Of a stretch of DNA of 64,000 nt, positions 34,427 through 46,647 are shown piece after piece (within the stretch, counting starts at the first letter, position 1; each line of letters opens with the position of its first letter). Both the position numbers and the translations under genes were made by a program. The notes under the pieces were generated by a model. It saw only the letters and a list, made by a program, of their open reading frames with translations. It ran no database searches and was not told where the DNA came from. This DNA is from Dactylis glomerata (Eukaryota > Streptophyta > Magnoliopsida > Poales > Poaceae), in the NCBI GenBank assembly GCA_007115705.1, contig QXEO01000338.1, positions 1 through 64,000 of the forward strand, in the 5' to 3' direction.

Positions 34427-35572
34427 CTATGGGTAGTCGCACTCCCGATACATCCCCGGTGTCCAACCGGTAGCTCTTGATGTCCTCCTCAGTGAAGCAG
34501 GGGCATAAGATGACTCCGCCGGGAAAAAGTCATAATCGGGTGTAGTACCTAAGTTGAAATCAGTCATCCCCAGATAACTGCTCAACGATGGGTAAACAAC
34601 ATCGGTAGTACCTCTCTCCACCTTAGGTCTAGAGCATTCACCACGCTCCATGTGAGTAGGTAATTCCTCCTCCACATCCGAATCTATCTCTATAGGTTTT
34701 CCCGCCACGTCTCCAGTGCGGTGAACAACCCTAAACTAACTTGTGACCTCATGCTCCGAATCACATGGAATCGGATCTCCAGCCGTTCCCATATACTCAC
34801 CGAAACACCAACCCATGGAGTTTCCCACAAGACTATCATTATGAGGCATTCCCCATGACTCCATACCGGCCTCGTATCCGGCTCCAGTCGAGCCGTGTGC
34901 AAAGTGTGCTCGTGGCATCTCCGGTTCGGCCTCGGGCTCGAACTCCCGCTCCTCGGGGTCATCTTCCTCATCTAGGTTAATAAAATCTCCAGTCGAAAAG
35001 GCTGGAGTTTGTGCCCTCGGTGGTCCAGAAGTCTCCCCCATACACCACGGAGTAGGTGTCGACTTAGTGATCTCGTCCACTAAACTCTGTACCTCTCCCA
35101 CTAGTGCTCCGTGCACATGGTAGAACACGCTAAGCAGATGTTTACACCTGTCCATGTGCTCTGCTGCGGCATGTGGGTGTCTCTTCACAAACTTGTAACT
35201 ATCCCGACAAGGATCTTCTCCTTTCTCGTCGTGTGGGATGTGAGTGAACTTAGTTCCTAATAACTTCTCTGTTATATGCTCACGGATATCAGTTATGGCT
35301 CTCATCATTGCTATCTTGTAAGCTACACTAACAGTGTGTGCCTCTGCAGCTGGCATGATCACGCTCATGCCCAATTTGGCAGGAAGCATGATCCCTACCT
35401 TGTACTTCTGAAAGACCTTTCCCTCATAATATGCATACTTCTTGACTGGAATACGGGTTTCACACCTGCATTCAAGCAAGATGCCTCGTAAAATATCGGC
35501 TAAGTTCCCATCATAGTCGTCCAGAGTCACGTCCCTAACTTGCACGGTGCTTGACGGCCTTGTGCGTGCCAT
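34427..35572 (-). pseudogene. Extra ORF upstream of gag in the gypsy element, unknown function
   Basis: It runs from an ATG at 35572 (MARTRPSSTVQVRD) to a stop at 34427, a span of 382 codons. One in-frame TAG at 34738-34736 breaks it, and the frame and composition continue across the break. The N-terminal half is mixed-composition and probably globular (Cys pair ECRCET; KYAYYEGKVFQKYKVG). The C-terminal half is acidic and Pro/Ser-rich (EEDDPEEREFEPEAEPEM), as in a disordered tail. It has no resemblance to gag, pol or env that I recognise. It lies between the 5' LTR and gag. Such extra 5' ORFs occur in some plant gypsy lineages, and what this one does is not known to me. Confidence 0.65.
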
Positions 35573-35758
35573 CCTGGCAATATAAAAGATAAAAATTAGT
35601 ACATGATGCATCATAATAGTAACAATAAAGAATTATAACACTAAAAAGTATGACCTTGTTATTCTCAAGTGAATAACGTCATAACAATTTTAGAGAACTC
35701 TTTACTATTCCTATTTGACTCCTACAGGTCGTTCCCATTAACTAGGCATCCAACCTAA

Positions 35759-36085
35759 CACTACTAGGAAAACAGCTACCCGTAGCGCACCTATTAATGC
35801 TACCCGTAGCACATGCCCTCGCGCTACCACTACCACGCCACTGGTATGGAATTACCCGTAGCGCACCACCACCATGCGCTACAGGTATCTAAGTTACCCG
35901 TAGCGCATGCACTTCATGCGCTACAGGTAATGTCTGGTGCGCTACGGGTATGTGCGTTAGTCGTAGCGCACCACCTGCACCATGCGCTATGGGTATAGCA
36001 CAATACCAGTAGTGCATCCTTCGTCAATGCGCTACGGGTGTAGGATATACCCGTAGCGCATCATTCGTCAATGCGCTACGGGTAT
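35759..36085. repeat. Left CACTA end with subterminal repeats
   Basis: The TIR is followed by about ten copies of TACCCGTAGCGCA or its inverse TGCGCTACGGGTA, in both orientations. In En/Spm such subterminal motifs are the binding sites of the accessory TNPA protein. Here that role is inferred from position and repetition. Confidence 0.9.
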
Positions 36086-36336
36086 GTTTTTTCAAATTTC
36101 GAAAATATAGCCATTTATACTGCCAGATTACAGTTTTTATACAGGAAATTGCAGAAATACAAGATCATAAGAAGTATACAGGAAAATGCAATATATTTAG
36201 TATGAAATAGACACGGAATATGAATCTCATTATTTCCGAAATGAAGCGATCACATATTACATGAATGTCTCTAAGTCATCGACACCGGTCAAGTACGCAA
36301 GTTCATCATCCCACATTACATGAATAAGATAGTCAC

Positions 36337-36576
36337 CTACGGTACGATGAAGTACACTACAACCGCAATCACCGCGGTGAGCAAGACGGCGGTGGTGACG
36401 CTGAAGAAGGTCGTCCTCCTCTCCTCTCGAAGGTGGTTCCTCCACCTAGCTTCCGCCTCCGCCATCGTCGTGTACCCTTTGTAGCTGTTGCCCTTGAACC
36501 TGTTGACTTCCTTCAAGCAATCTTCCCAGTGGACATAAACTCCAGGAACCCTACCTTTGTAGACAACGTACGGCAT
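36337..36576 (-). CDS. Small RNase H1 hybrid-binding-domain protein with C-terminal membrane anchor
   Basis: The ORF starts at ATG 36576, is 79 codons long, and may instead be a last exon, since in-frame sequence extends upstream to 36639. Residues 2-45 resemble the N-terminal hybrid-binding domain of RNase H1 (also called the Cauli_VI/viroplasmin domain): YVVYKGRVPGVYVHWEDC, then VNRFKGNSYKGYTTMAEAEA. That domain binds RNA:DNA hybrids. A basic stretch (RWRNHLREERR) precedes a single hydrophobic segment, residues about 57-77 (VLLTAVIAVVVYFIV), at the very C-terminus, giving a tail-anchor layout. There is no RNase H catalytic domain. It lies between the Ulp1-like end of the second CACTA ORF and the left CACTA terminus, on the same strand. 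Confidence 0.75.
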   Translation of the reverse strand: MPYVVYKGRVPGVYVHWEDCLKEVNRFKGNSYKGYTTMAEAEARWRNHLREERRTTFFSVTTAVLLTAVIAVVVYFIVP

Positions 36577-36791
36577 CCCTACCTTCAAGACAAATAAGGT
36601 TAGATAACAGAAAGCAAGAAGTTCATCACATGTATGCAATAGTAATGAAATATGACATAATTAACTAGGATGTACTTATTAACTTTACACCACGACTAAG
36701 TTCATCACACGACACGATCAGAACTAATAAGTTCACCGATGTCTACGAAACATGCCATGCTAAGCAAGCTAGGAACATAGTGTACTTATTA

Positions 36792-37753
36792 TTACAACTT
36801 TGGCTTGCCAATATCAGGAACAAAGCGGAAGCCGCGTCCTGGCAACAAGAATGCCCTGTCGTCGCCCTGCAGAAGTAGCCTCTGATCTACTTCTTCATTT
36901 GACGGCTTCAGCTCGGCAGTGTAGAACATCCCCCCTCTTCTGATGACATCTTGAAAGATGATTGTCGCAAATTGCTCATGGATGCGATAGAACTGTCCTC
37001 GTAGATTGTCATCATCAATCATCGCCAACTTTTTGGCCCAGGGTTGGAGTGAATTTGGCAGCGTCAAGTTTTTCTTGTCCCGTACCATCGCCAGCATATG
37101 ATATAAGGCGTAATAGGCCTCCTTGTGACTTCCCTCGGGCTGCTTGACGCAGGGGAACGACGTAGTATGGGCGAAGGTGTACATGTCGTGCTTGGTCGGC
37201 CGTTTACTCTTGAATGAGCCACCCTGATGGACGTACTTGGTAAGAGCATCATCCAAAACTATCTTGACATGTGTATAGTTCTTCTTGATTGCACTGCCCG
37301 AGTCCAAAAACAGGGTACACATATACATCGGGGAGATGTGGATGAGTGTGCAGTATTTGTCACTGCGCAAAACAATTCAAACAAAATGTTGGCAAAGACC
37401 GAGATGGAAATCTAAGAAAGAAGGTGGCGAGCCAATCACTTACTCGGGAAGTAGGCCAGGAACAAGTCCTTCCCAATGTTTGACGTCATGACGTCGCTGA
37501 GATAGTTAATAGCGGCATTTCGGCCCGCCAATTTAGACAATTGGCTTTCATGCATGTAGTAGGGGTCCACTACCACGATGCCCGGGGTCTTGTCTCGTAT
37601 GATCTGCATCTGAATACTTAGAGAAAATAGGCGGACGAAGGTCTGGTATAGCCGATACATGTGAAATAGGTCGAAGATGTCAGCAAACCAAGGAAGCATA
37701 ATATCGGCGGGGGCAGCCTCGACGAAGCCCTTGCCCTTTGGCAGCTTGGCCAT
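36792..37753 (-). pseudogene. Ulp1-like (C48 peptidase fold) C-terminal part of the CACTA second ORF
   Basis: Two segments, 37753-37436 and 37370-36792, flank a gap with a GTAAGT donor (37443-37438). The exact acceptor is unclear. The second segment contains the Ulp1-like pattern: TLIHISPMYMCTLFLDSG, where HW is expected before the strand and the Asp in LDSG is kept, then CVKQPEGSHKEAYYALYHM, where active Ulp1 proteases have QP..S..CGYY. The catalytic His and Cys positions read Tyr/Lys and Glu/Ala, so the domain is probably inactive. Ulp1 domains (SUMO proteases) recur in plant CACTA and MULE elements. A frameshift near 37765 separates this part from the preceding region. Confidence 0.68.
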
Positions 37754-39850
37754 GTAAAGCGGGTACGTTGAATCATTTCAGCAAGTTGGCGCTGTTCTAG
37801 GTATAGAATAGAGTCATGTAGACTCCGCATATCCGCACTGCAAGCCTTGAGCATTCGCTCATTCAGCATCGGCTCACCCATAGTATCCACGATGTGATCA
37901 AGACCCTTGTGTCTTGGTGGCCCGTCCTGAGCTCGGATCGGTTTCGTAACTGGCGGCGGCTGGCTCTCAATTTCCTTCTTATTTTTCCTTTTCCTTTCCT
38001 TCTTCTTAATGGGAATTGCATTCTGCTTCTCGGCCACCTTAAGGAGTGTCTTGGGGGAGATAAAGTTTTTAGGATTTCCTCTTGGAGGCTCTGTCCAGGC
38101 GGCATCTGGAGGAGTCTCCTGAGAATGGAATGACAAACGTTTGGTGATAGTTTGTCGTTTGTCTGAGGGACCTTTAAGGTCATCTAAGCCATCACAGTAG
38201 GCAGTATTGATGTAGGCATCAACGTCGACTTCATCATCATCATCATTTGGATCCTGTGCCATCTGCATATCAGGATCAGGATCAGGCACCACATGGCTTG
38301 GCCCCGGCACGACCGGTGGTGTTATGCGTGGGGCAGTGCTCCCTGGCCCCAGACGAATCTGACTCTCTGGCCATAGCATTATGTGGCCAAAGCACTGTCT
38401 GCGGGCTTTCGGCTCTTCATCTTCATCTCGCTCGGGCTGAAAGGGAGGCATCACGTGGTCACAACCCTGCAGCGTCCGAGCCACTTGGACCCTTAACACG
38501 TTTGATGGCATCTGTCGACCGTGGAACATCCTGTTTCCCAGTTGCATGATACTACCAGTGGCAACATCCTTCAACACACCGTCGACGTAATGTAGGAGAG
38601 TGCAAGGAACGTCGGCGCCCGCGGCCTACGAAAACAGGTGTAGGCCAGATGTTATGCAAGTGTATAGGTTACACAATGCGGAAAGTGTAAGTTGAGCCAC
38701 CGCCGCTTAGTTACCTTGACGGCGTCGAGCTCGACTGCTATAGAAGGGCCGCCGACGTACGTCGGTGTGCAGGTCACGGATGGAGTGCTTCGTTGCACGG
38801 TACCTACCGCTGCATTAATCTCCGGTGCCGCGATGTTGGCGACGGGTGTCACCAATACGTTTGGCGCCACGGTGTTGGCGGCCGGTGGTATGTTCGGCGC
38901 CGCGGCGTTGTTTGAGTTGCTGCCGACCATGCTGGGTATTGGGGGCGGCCCAAGTCGACCGGCCGCTTCCCAACTCCCAAGCGCTTGAACAATGGTAGGG
39001 ATGAAGGAGGTCATCTTTCCTTGAACTTGTTTTTTGACAAGCTTTGGAATCTGTGCCACTTTCTCCCTAAGTTCTTGAAGCTTGCGGCTTTCATCCGCAT
39101 TGAGTGACTTTTTTCCCCTTTCTGGCTTGCCAAACTTGTCCGACCATTTCACGGACAATCCTTCGCCGAGCACACGGCCAGCTGACATTGGCGGTTTCAA
39201 CTTTGGTCGTCCCTTCATCACATTCACAGCTCTATTCAAAGCTGTGTCCCACCTAGATGACCTAGCGGTGGTCAAACCCTGGGATGACGACGTCTGAGAT
39301 GCCTTTTCTTCAGCTAGCAGAACCTCCTCAAACTTCTTCACCTTCGGATCCGTGGTAAGTTGCTTGGTTTTCGGGTCCCAATGGTACTTGGACCTAATTA
39401 CTGCCCTGGCCACCGGATCTTCGATCCTGTGCTAAGGGTTTTCGATGCCCTTCGCCGCATATTCTGCGTCCTCTCACGCCCATATCTTATCCTTCCCTCG
39501 ATAACCGCCGCTACAGAGGTTGTGGACACCCAAGTTCTTGGACTGCAAGTTCTTCCCCCAATCACTCTTTTCCTTGGTATGTATGTCGTTGGGGTCGCAC
39601 TTGAGCTTCATCTCATCATAGTCCGCCTCCGTGACCGTCGGGTTGCTCTTATTGACCTCCTCAAATGTTTTACCCTTGAGGATCAATTTCTTCACCCTGC
39701 CTTTCCAGCTGGCCAGGACGGTGCTCATCTTCGTGATGGCGGCGTTGTTCACAGGATTCTTACTGATATCCATGTTGACATACTCGGGAGCGAAAATGTA
39801 TCGAGCATGAAGCTTCTGCAAGAGGAGTGTGCGGTAATGCTCATTCTCCT
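37754..39850 (-). pseudogene. Central part of the CACTA second ORF (Transposase_24/Ptta-like)
   Basis: Segments are 39850-39474, 39413-38713, and after an intron with a CAAG|GTAACT donor, about 38624-37766. The first contains KMSTVLASWKGRVKKLI and a SDWGKN motif, typical of plant Ptta/En-Spm 'Transposase_24' proteins. The second is coiled and Ala/Pro-rich. The third has ADVPCTLLHYVDGVLKD and an acidic, then Lys-rich linker. Two in-frame stops, TGA at about 39474-39476 and TAG near 39431, interrupt it, and both are explained by C-to-T changes. The protein probably corresponds to the accessory (TNPA-side) gene of the CACTA. Confidence 0.75.
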
Positions 39851-41391
39851 TGATGTCTATGCGCGCGTATGTTCTTGTAGACAGTGTTGGGCCTCCAAGT
39901 GCAGAGGTTTGTAGAGCAGCAGCAAGTTTCCCTTAAGTGGATCACCCAAGGTTTATCGAACTCAGGGAGGAAGAGGTCAAAGCTATCCCTCTCAAGCAAC
40001 CCTGCAATTCCGATACAGAAAGTCTCTTGTGTCCCCAACACACCCAATACACTTATCAGATGTATAGGTGCACTAGTTCGGCGAAGAGATAGTGAAATAC
40101 AAGTGGTATGGATGATTATAAGTAGCAAATGTGATTTGAAGTAAATATCGCTGCGAGCAAACATGTAACAAAACAGGAAGTAAACGGTGTGCAATGCTTG
40201 GAAACAAGGCCTAGGGATCATACTTTCACTAGTGGACACACTCCCAACAAATATAACATAATTGAACAAATAGATAACTTCTCTTCACTATGGTACTCTA
40301 AATTACTCTCCTATTGAATAACACTAATCATTGCGTAGGGCTACGAAGCACTCCTCAAAGTTCATCAAGTACTTGACAAACACCACTCATAGAGATATCC
40401 AAATCAAATCACAACTCAAGATAGATATTATTGCAACTTAGACCAAGTACTAACACGGTGCACACACTGTCAACATTACACCATGAAAGGAGGAATAGAT
40501 CACTTCAATACTATCATAGTGATAATTATTCTCATAATCCATAAGAGATCACAATCGTAGCCTAGACCAAGTACCACCATGATGCACACACTGTCACCGT
40601 TACACCATGGCAGGAGGAATAGATTACTTTAATAACACACTAGAGTACACATAATGAAGAAGAGTAACATCTACTTATTCAACATGATACAAAGCTCACG
40701 ATCACATAAAGATCACATCATGGGAGAGAGAGGTGAACCACATAGCTACCGGTAGAGCCCTTAGCCCCGGGGGAGAACTACTCCCTCCTTATCATAGGAG
40801 ACAGCAAGGTTGATGGAGATGACGGTGAGGTCGATGGAGACGGCGGAGACGGCGATGGAAACCGATGGAGATGGCTCCAGGGGCACTTCCCCGTCCCGGC
40901 AGGGTGCCGGAACAGAGACTTATGTCCCCCGAAATTTGTCTTCGACGGCGGCGGAACTGCGGAACTCTTTCTGGAAAATTGCCGAATCCCTTAGGGTTTT
41001 CCGTCCCGAGGCTTTATATAGGCGAAGGGGCGTCGTCAGGAGTGGCCCCAGGCCTCCTCACACCTAGGCGGCACGGCCAGGGCCTAGGCCACGCCGGCCT
41101 AGTGTGAGGCTGGCCTGTGGCCCCTCTCCTTCGCCTCTTCGGATCTCTGGAAGCTTCTGGGCAAAATAAGACTTCAGGAACTTGTTTCGTCCAATTCCGA
41201 GAATATTTCCTGTGTATCACTTCTGAAACACAAAAACAGCAGAAAACAGGGAACTGGCACTGTGGCGACTTGTTAATAGGTTAGTTCCGGAAAATGCATA
41301 AAAGTGCCACGAAGTGTAACAAAACACAAGGCAAATGGTGTAAAAACAAGCATGGAGCATAAAAAATTATAGACACGTTGGAGACGTATCA
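39851..41391 (-). repeat. 3' LTR of the gag-only element
   Basis: On the plus strand it starts TGATGTCTAT and ends GAGACGTATCA. A minus-strand TATA box lies in the CCTATATAAAGCC context near 41013-41024. It matches the solo LTR at 10506-12074 and the 5' LTR at 46675-49707. Confidence 0.95.
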
Positions 41392-43944
41392 AGCATCCCC
41401 AAGCTTAACTCCTGCTCGTCCTCGAGTAGGTAAGTGATAACAAAAGAATAATTTTTGAGGTGACATGCACCTACACAATCTTGATCATATATGTAAGCAT
41501 TGTGAGCTGGGATCATAAGAACTTAAAACATGGGCAGGAAAGATATAATCTTGACAATATAAACTTAGCAACCATGTTATAAACATGAAAATGAACACAA
41601 ACAAAAGATCGTGAAAATGAAACAATGAAAGTCAAACGTGTGTTCAAATCATAAGGAAAAACATACAAATGGTTTTCAACTTGTCCTTCATGGAGAGCAA
41701 AACATAAATGCATAGGACACCTTCAAGTTTAAGAGGGCGACTAGATACAAATAATTTAAGAACAAGTGAAACCAACAATATGAATCAATCAATGAAAACT
41801 TTGGGACAATGCACATTATACTAAGAATGACAACTATGCTCTCTTAGACGGTGCATAAAGATAGAAGGTGGTGACTCAACATAAAAGTAAAAGAAAGGCC
41901 CTTCGCAGAGGGAAGCAGTGATTAAACATGTGCTAGAGCTTTTCATTTGTAAAACAGAGAGATAAAAATTGGTTTTGAGAGGTGGTTGTCTTTGTCAGCG
42001 ACTGGCAATGGGGTTCTTACTATCTTCCATTCAAAAATGAAGCAAGTTTTTGAGAGAGAGATTGGCACTTTTGTGCTCTTTTATAAAGCTTGGCACTCCT
42101 CCCCACCTTTTTTTCCTTTCCCAAACCATGGCTAACTGATTCCATCGGGTGCCCACCAACATTCACATACCATGGAGGAGTGCCTTTTTTTTTCTTTTTT
42201 TTCTCATTTTTTTCTTTTTGGAATAAGACAATATGGAAGATAGCAAATCCGACCACTAGGTCCCCATGAGCTGAAAATAGTGTCACAAAACGAGAAGTAT
42301 TTTGAAGGTTTTTGAAAGGTAGCACATGAAAATTTACTTGGAATGGCTTACAAATACCATGCATAGGAATTTTTAGTGGACACAATGGAAAACTTTGGTT
42401 TTAGGAGTTGGAGGCACGAGTAGAGCTCATACTCAGTACAAGGCGAGGGCTAGCAAAAGACTGGGAGCGACCAACTAAGAGAGCAATAACGGCCATAATC
42501 ATGCAAAGCGACAAAGCAACATTAAAAGAAGCATCAGATGGCATCAAAAGTCAAAAACTAAATGATCATAAAGGCTATTGGCGACTTTGTAAGAGTCTAA
42601 CATGTGTGAGCATGCGCCAAGTCAACCCAAATAAAGCATCAAGGAGAAAACCAAAATAATGCTTCCAAATAATTAAAACAACGCATGATTTTTCAAAGGC
42701 TCATTAAGCAATCTCAGTTATTTGAGACAAGTCATGCTATAGAAAAAATCACTAAGCATACTATCAAAAAGACATCAAGCACGACATGCAAAAGCCTAGG
42801 CCGCAGTCTAAACAAGCTCCTTTTTGTACCACTTTTTTGCATAAAGCTTTTTCTCTTTTCCAACACCATTAAAACCTTTTTGAGGAAACTCTTTTGAGGA
42901 AAACCAACATATACCAGAGGTCCAAATACACCTTAATGCAAAGATAAAACAAGATCTGAACAAAAATCAAGGCGAAAAACAAAAGCTAAACGCAGTAGCA
43001 GAAAAAGAGAACACTCATTAAACGATAAGAGTGAAAACTAGAGTGTTCTTGGCAAATGAAAAGCGAGTTCATCTCCTCCAAAAGAAACATGATGTGATCT
43101 AACCATTTATTGCAGCAAATAAAGCAAAAGAAAACTGAAAACAAAAGCAACTGACGCTCCAAGAAAAACGCATAATGCATAAAGCAATAAAAATATAGTG
43201 TTTTGAAAGGTGACCTGATTTTTGCCGATGAAGAAGGGGTGCCTCGGGGGCATCCCCAAGCTTTGATGCTTGTACTTCTTAGATATTTCTTGGGGTGATG
43301 CATGGGCATCCCCAAGCTTGAGCTTTTTTCCATTCTTCAACTCATCTCATCACTCTCCGATCCCTACACTTGAAAACTTCCTTCATACAAAACTAAACAC
43401 AATTCTATTAGCAACATTAGTGTAAGTATAACATTGAATCAACCCTTTTTGCTTCAGGTTTCAACCTAAAACCACCACATATAAAGTATAAACTACTGTA
43501 GCAACTTCCCCAAAAGTTCCATGATCAAAAGAACTCAAAAAGAAAGCGATAAAGCGGCAAACACAAATATTGGCAGAAATCTGTCAAAACAGAACAGCTG
43601 ACAAAGGTCGAATTTTTAGAGGGTTTTTTGTTGCTCAAATCAAAAAGTGTTCAACTAATGAAAGTTTGGATATAACCTGGGGCATATGCACAAGAAATCG
43701 CAGGTCCAAAATATATACAGAGAATTTTTACGAATTTTTACGATGCAGCACCGAAAACAGTTTCAGGACAGCAACATCCCCAAATCTTACCTCACTCAAA
43801 TTAGAGGCTTCTCTTGGCACAATAACGAAATAAAAAGGATAAGGAGCGGTCATTTTTTTTTCAGTAGTAATGACTTCCAAGACTCAAATAAAAGAAAAAG
43901 GTACTGAAAATAAACAATGGGTTATCTCCCAAGAGTGCTTTTCT
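41392..43944 (-). other. Noncoding interior of the gag-only element
   Basis: This is AT-rich sequence between gag and the 3' LTR. The polypurine-like phrase GCATCCCCAAGCTT (plus strand) occurs next to the LTR and again near 43250 and 43305, so old LTR-proximal sequence may be duplicated here. ORFs in it are short and show no family features. A homopolymer-rich patch lies at 42187-42222. Confidence 0.6.
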
Positions 43945-46513
43945 TTAACGCCTTTGAGCTAGGCGCAGTAATTTGCAAATATGCTCATGTGGGCGCCATA
44001 TAAGAGCTTGAGGCAAAGGCGCCATATAGGAACTTAAAGCAATAGAGAGCATCAAAAGCAAGTATGGAACACATTTAAATCTAAACCACTTCCTATGAAA
44101 AATAGTCTTGTAAAGAGACAAGTCATAAAAGCGCAAAGCAAAAAACATAGGGAGGCAAAACAAGTACAACTTCAAGAATTGCAACATAAAGAGGGGAAAC
44201 TCAATATTGTTGAGATCCATCAAACCATATTTCCCTCTCTCATAGTAACTTTCACTAGCATCATGAATAGAAATAACAATATAACTATCACATAAAGCAT
44301 CTCTATCATGAGCCACATGCATAAAAGGATTAATACTCCCCACATGAACAATCGTAGTAGGAGCAGATTCAACAGAAAAATTATTCTCATCACCATAATC
44401 ATCAAAAACAGGAGGCATATTGTAATCATAACTAATTTTCTCCTCAAAAGTAGGTGAACTGAAAATATTATACTCATCATCATAACCATCATAAACTAGA
44501 GGTTTAGTATCATCACAAGCTAAAGAGCAACTATTTCGCAAAGCATACTCATCAAACATATAATTATAAGAAGGAACATGGATAGTACTAATGGTACAAC
44601 AATTATTAACCTTAGAATTGGTACCAAAAAGATTTTCAATATCAAAAGTAGAGTGCTTTTCCCAATCATGATCACTAACATAGGTAACAGGCATAGGAAC
44701 ATCATCCCAATCAGAATTATCATAATCTATAGCAGGATCATAACGCTTAGGGGAAGATACCGTGTCCTCTCGCCTTTTACTCCTCTTCTTCTTCTTCATA
44801 CTCTTCTTACTCTCTCCTTTAGGAGGGAGAGACTTGAAGGGCATCTTCTCCACATATTCTTTAGGAGGGAAAGGCATCTTCTCCACATAATCTGATTTGC
44901 TGACAGAAACAACAGAAGAAACTTTGGAGGATTCCTCCTCTCTATTAATAAGATAAAAACATCTATCAGTCCTGTCATAGCTTGGCAAAATATCAAGTTT
45001 TATAAGATTTTGTATGTAAGTATTTGCAAGGCAATCTTTAGCACAATAGAGACGACAACCACGAAGGGGGCTATTAATATCGACATCATTCATATCTATC
45101 AAAGCAATCTTTCTAGATATCTCATCACATGCCAAGAACAAAGCGAGCTCATCATGCTGATTGGGAGTAATCTTGTCATCACAATACATAGTTAAGGTAC
45201 TAGAAGAGTAACTATTAGGGCTTGAGCATTGGAAATTAAAATGACCTATGTCATCGCAATGTTTACAAAGAAAAAGGATAAAGCTTACAAACCTTTTTAC
45301 CGATCTCACCTATATCCTTGTACCACATTCGGGTTTCTTCATTTGCATGGTGGACACAATAATCTTTCTTGTTGTAACTCTGTTCACAAGGTCTATGTAC
45401 TCCACAAAAATTAACATGCTTATAAGAAATAGTACTTTTAGAAATTTGAGCATGTTTATTGCAATCATCAACAACAATATCACTTTCTATGCAAGTGTCC
45501 TTAAAAGGTTCATGATACACGTCCCCATTTCCTTTAGGAACATTCATATGGGAAGCAAGGGCTTTAAAGCAATCAACCATAATTTGAGGATCAAGACCAT
45601 ATTTAGCACTAAGATCTTGAAAATCACAAGTTTCAGCGAAAGACTTAATGCAATCAAATTCGTAATTCATACCTGATCCTTTACCTTTGTCGTTATCCCA
45701 ACCTTCAATATTGTTTTGAATTGTTTCAAGCAGATCCCACTTGGTGTCTGCATCCTTGCTTGTGAAAGACCCATCAAAGCATGCATCTAGATAGTCCTTG
45801 TAATATCCTGAAAGCCTTGCATAAAAATTATTAATAACAATATTACGGGGAAGATCATGAATAGGACATTTGTGCATTAGTAACTTCAATCTTCCCCACG
45901 CTTGGGCAATGCTTTCTCCCTCATGTGGATGAAAATTATAAATGTAATTCCTATCTTTATAAACCTGACTAGAAGGATAGAATTTAGAATAAAAGAGAGG
46001 TTCAATTTCCTCCCAGTCAATAGATCGGCCATCCTTTAATGTTTTATACCATTCCTCAGCTCTGCCTTTCAGTGATAAAGAGAATAGCTTCTTCTTAACT
46101 TGGTTCATCAAAATACCTGCACACTGGAACAACTCACATAATTCATGTATAAAGAGCAAATGATCACTAGGATGGACAGTTCCATCTCCTAAATAGCAGT
46201 TATTCTTAACACATTCAACAATCTTTGTAGGTATTTTAAAAGGATGAGGAGCACAAGCATCATTAGAAACATCACATATGGGAGATAAAATATCATCAGA
46301 GCAAACTTTCTCCACTAAAGCTGGGGGACTAAAAATATCATACTCAACAAAACCAGCTTCCCCAAGCTTAGACTTTTCTATAGCATTAGCATTAACAGTA
46401 TTCAAAGCATTCGTACTAATAATATTGCTATGCGAAATAAGCTCCAAAGGATTTTCAATTTTCTCATCAAATCTAAACTCAGGAAAAAGACTAAAGAACT
46501 CTTTATTTTCCAT
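43945..46513 (-). CDS. Gag polyprotein of the gag-only element, one frameshift
   Basis: Frame A (46513-45263, 416 codons) starts with an ATG and holds a Retrotrans_gag-like domain (LSLKGRAEEWYKTLKDGRSI, FYSKFYPSSQVYKDRNYIY, HEGESIAQAWGRLKLLMHKC). Frame B (to 43945) holds a zinc knuckle, CKHCDDIGHFNFQC (C-x2-C-x4-H-x4-C), near its start, then Lys-rich and very acidic segments and hydrophobic stretches near the end. The switch falls near 45295 at an AAAAAGG run, so it is either a one-base indel or, less likely, a programmed shift. Gag would make the particle; no protease or polymerase follows. The frame B C-terminal extension is unlike standard gag. Confidence 0.75.
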
Positions 46514-46647
46514 TAAGCCTAACTAGTGAAAATAAAAACAAGAAACAAAAAGATGTAATTGCAGAATCTAAAGGAAATAACTTTGAGCACTCACCAGCAA
46601 CTAAAAGACTTAGTAACCAAAGAATGTGAGTACCTTTTACCTTACCT

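Noticed and set aside
35759..36085. Possible CRISPR-like array of short repeats
   Set aside because: The repeats occur in both orientations, lack uniform spacers and sit at CACTA ends; this is subterminal repeat structure in a plant genome.
41392..43944. Possible pol of the gag-only element
   Set aside because: I looked for protease, RT and integrase motifs on both strands and found none; only short AT-rich frames occur.
43570..45676. Plus-strand ORFs rich in Ile, Asn and Thr
   Set aside because: They are antisense shadows of the gag frames of the gag-only element.
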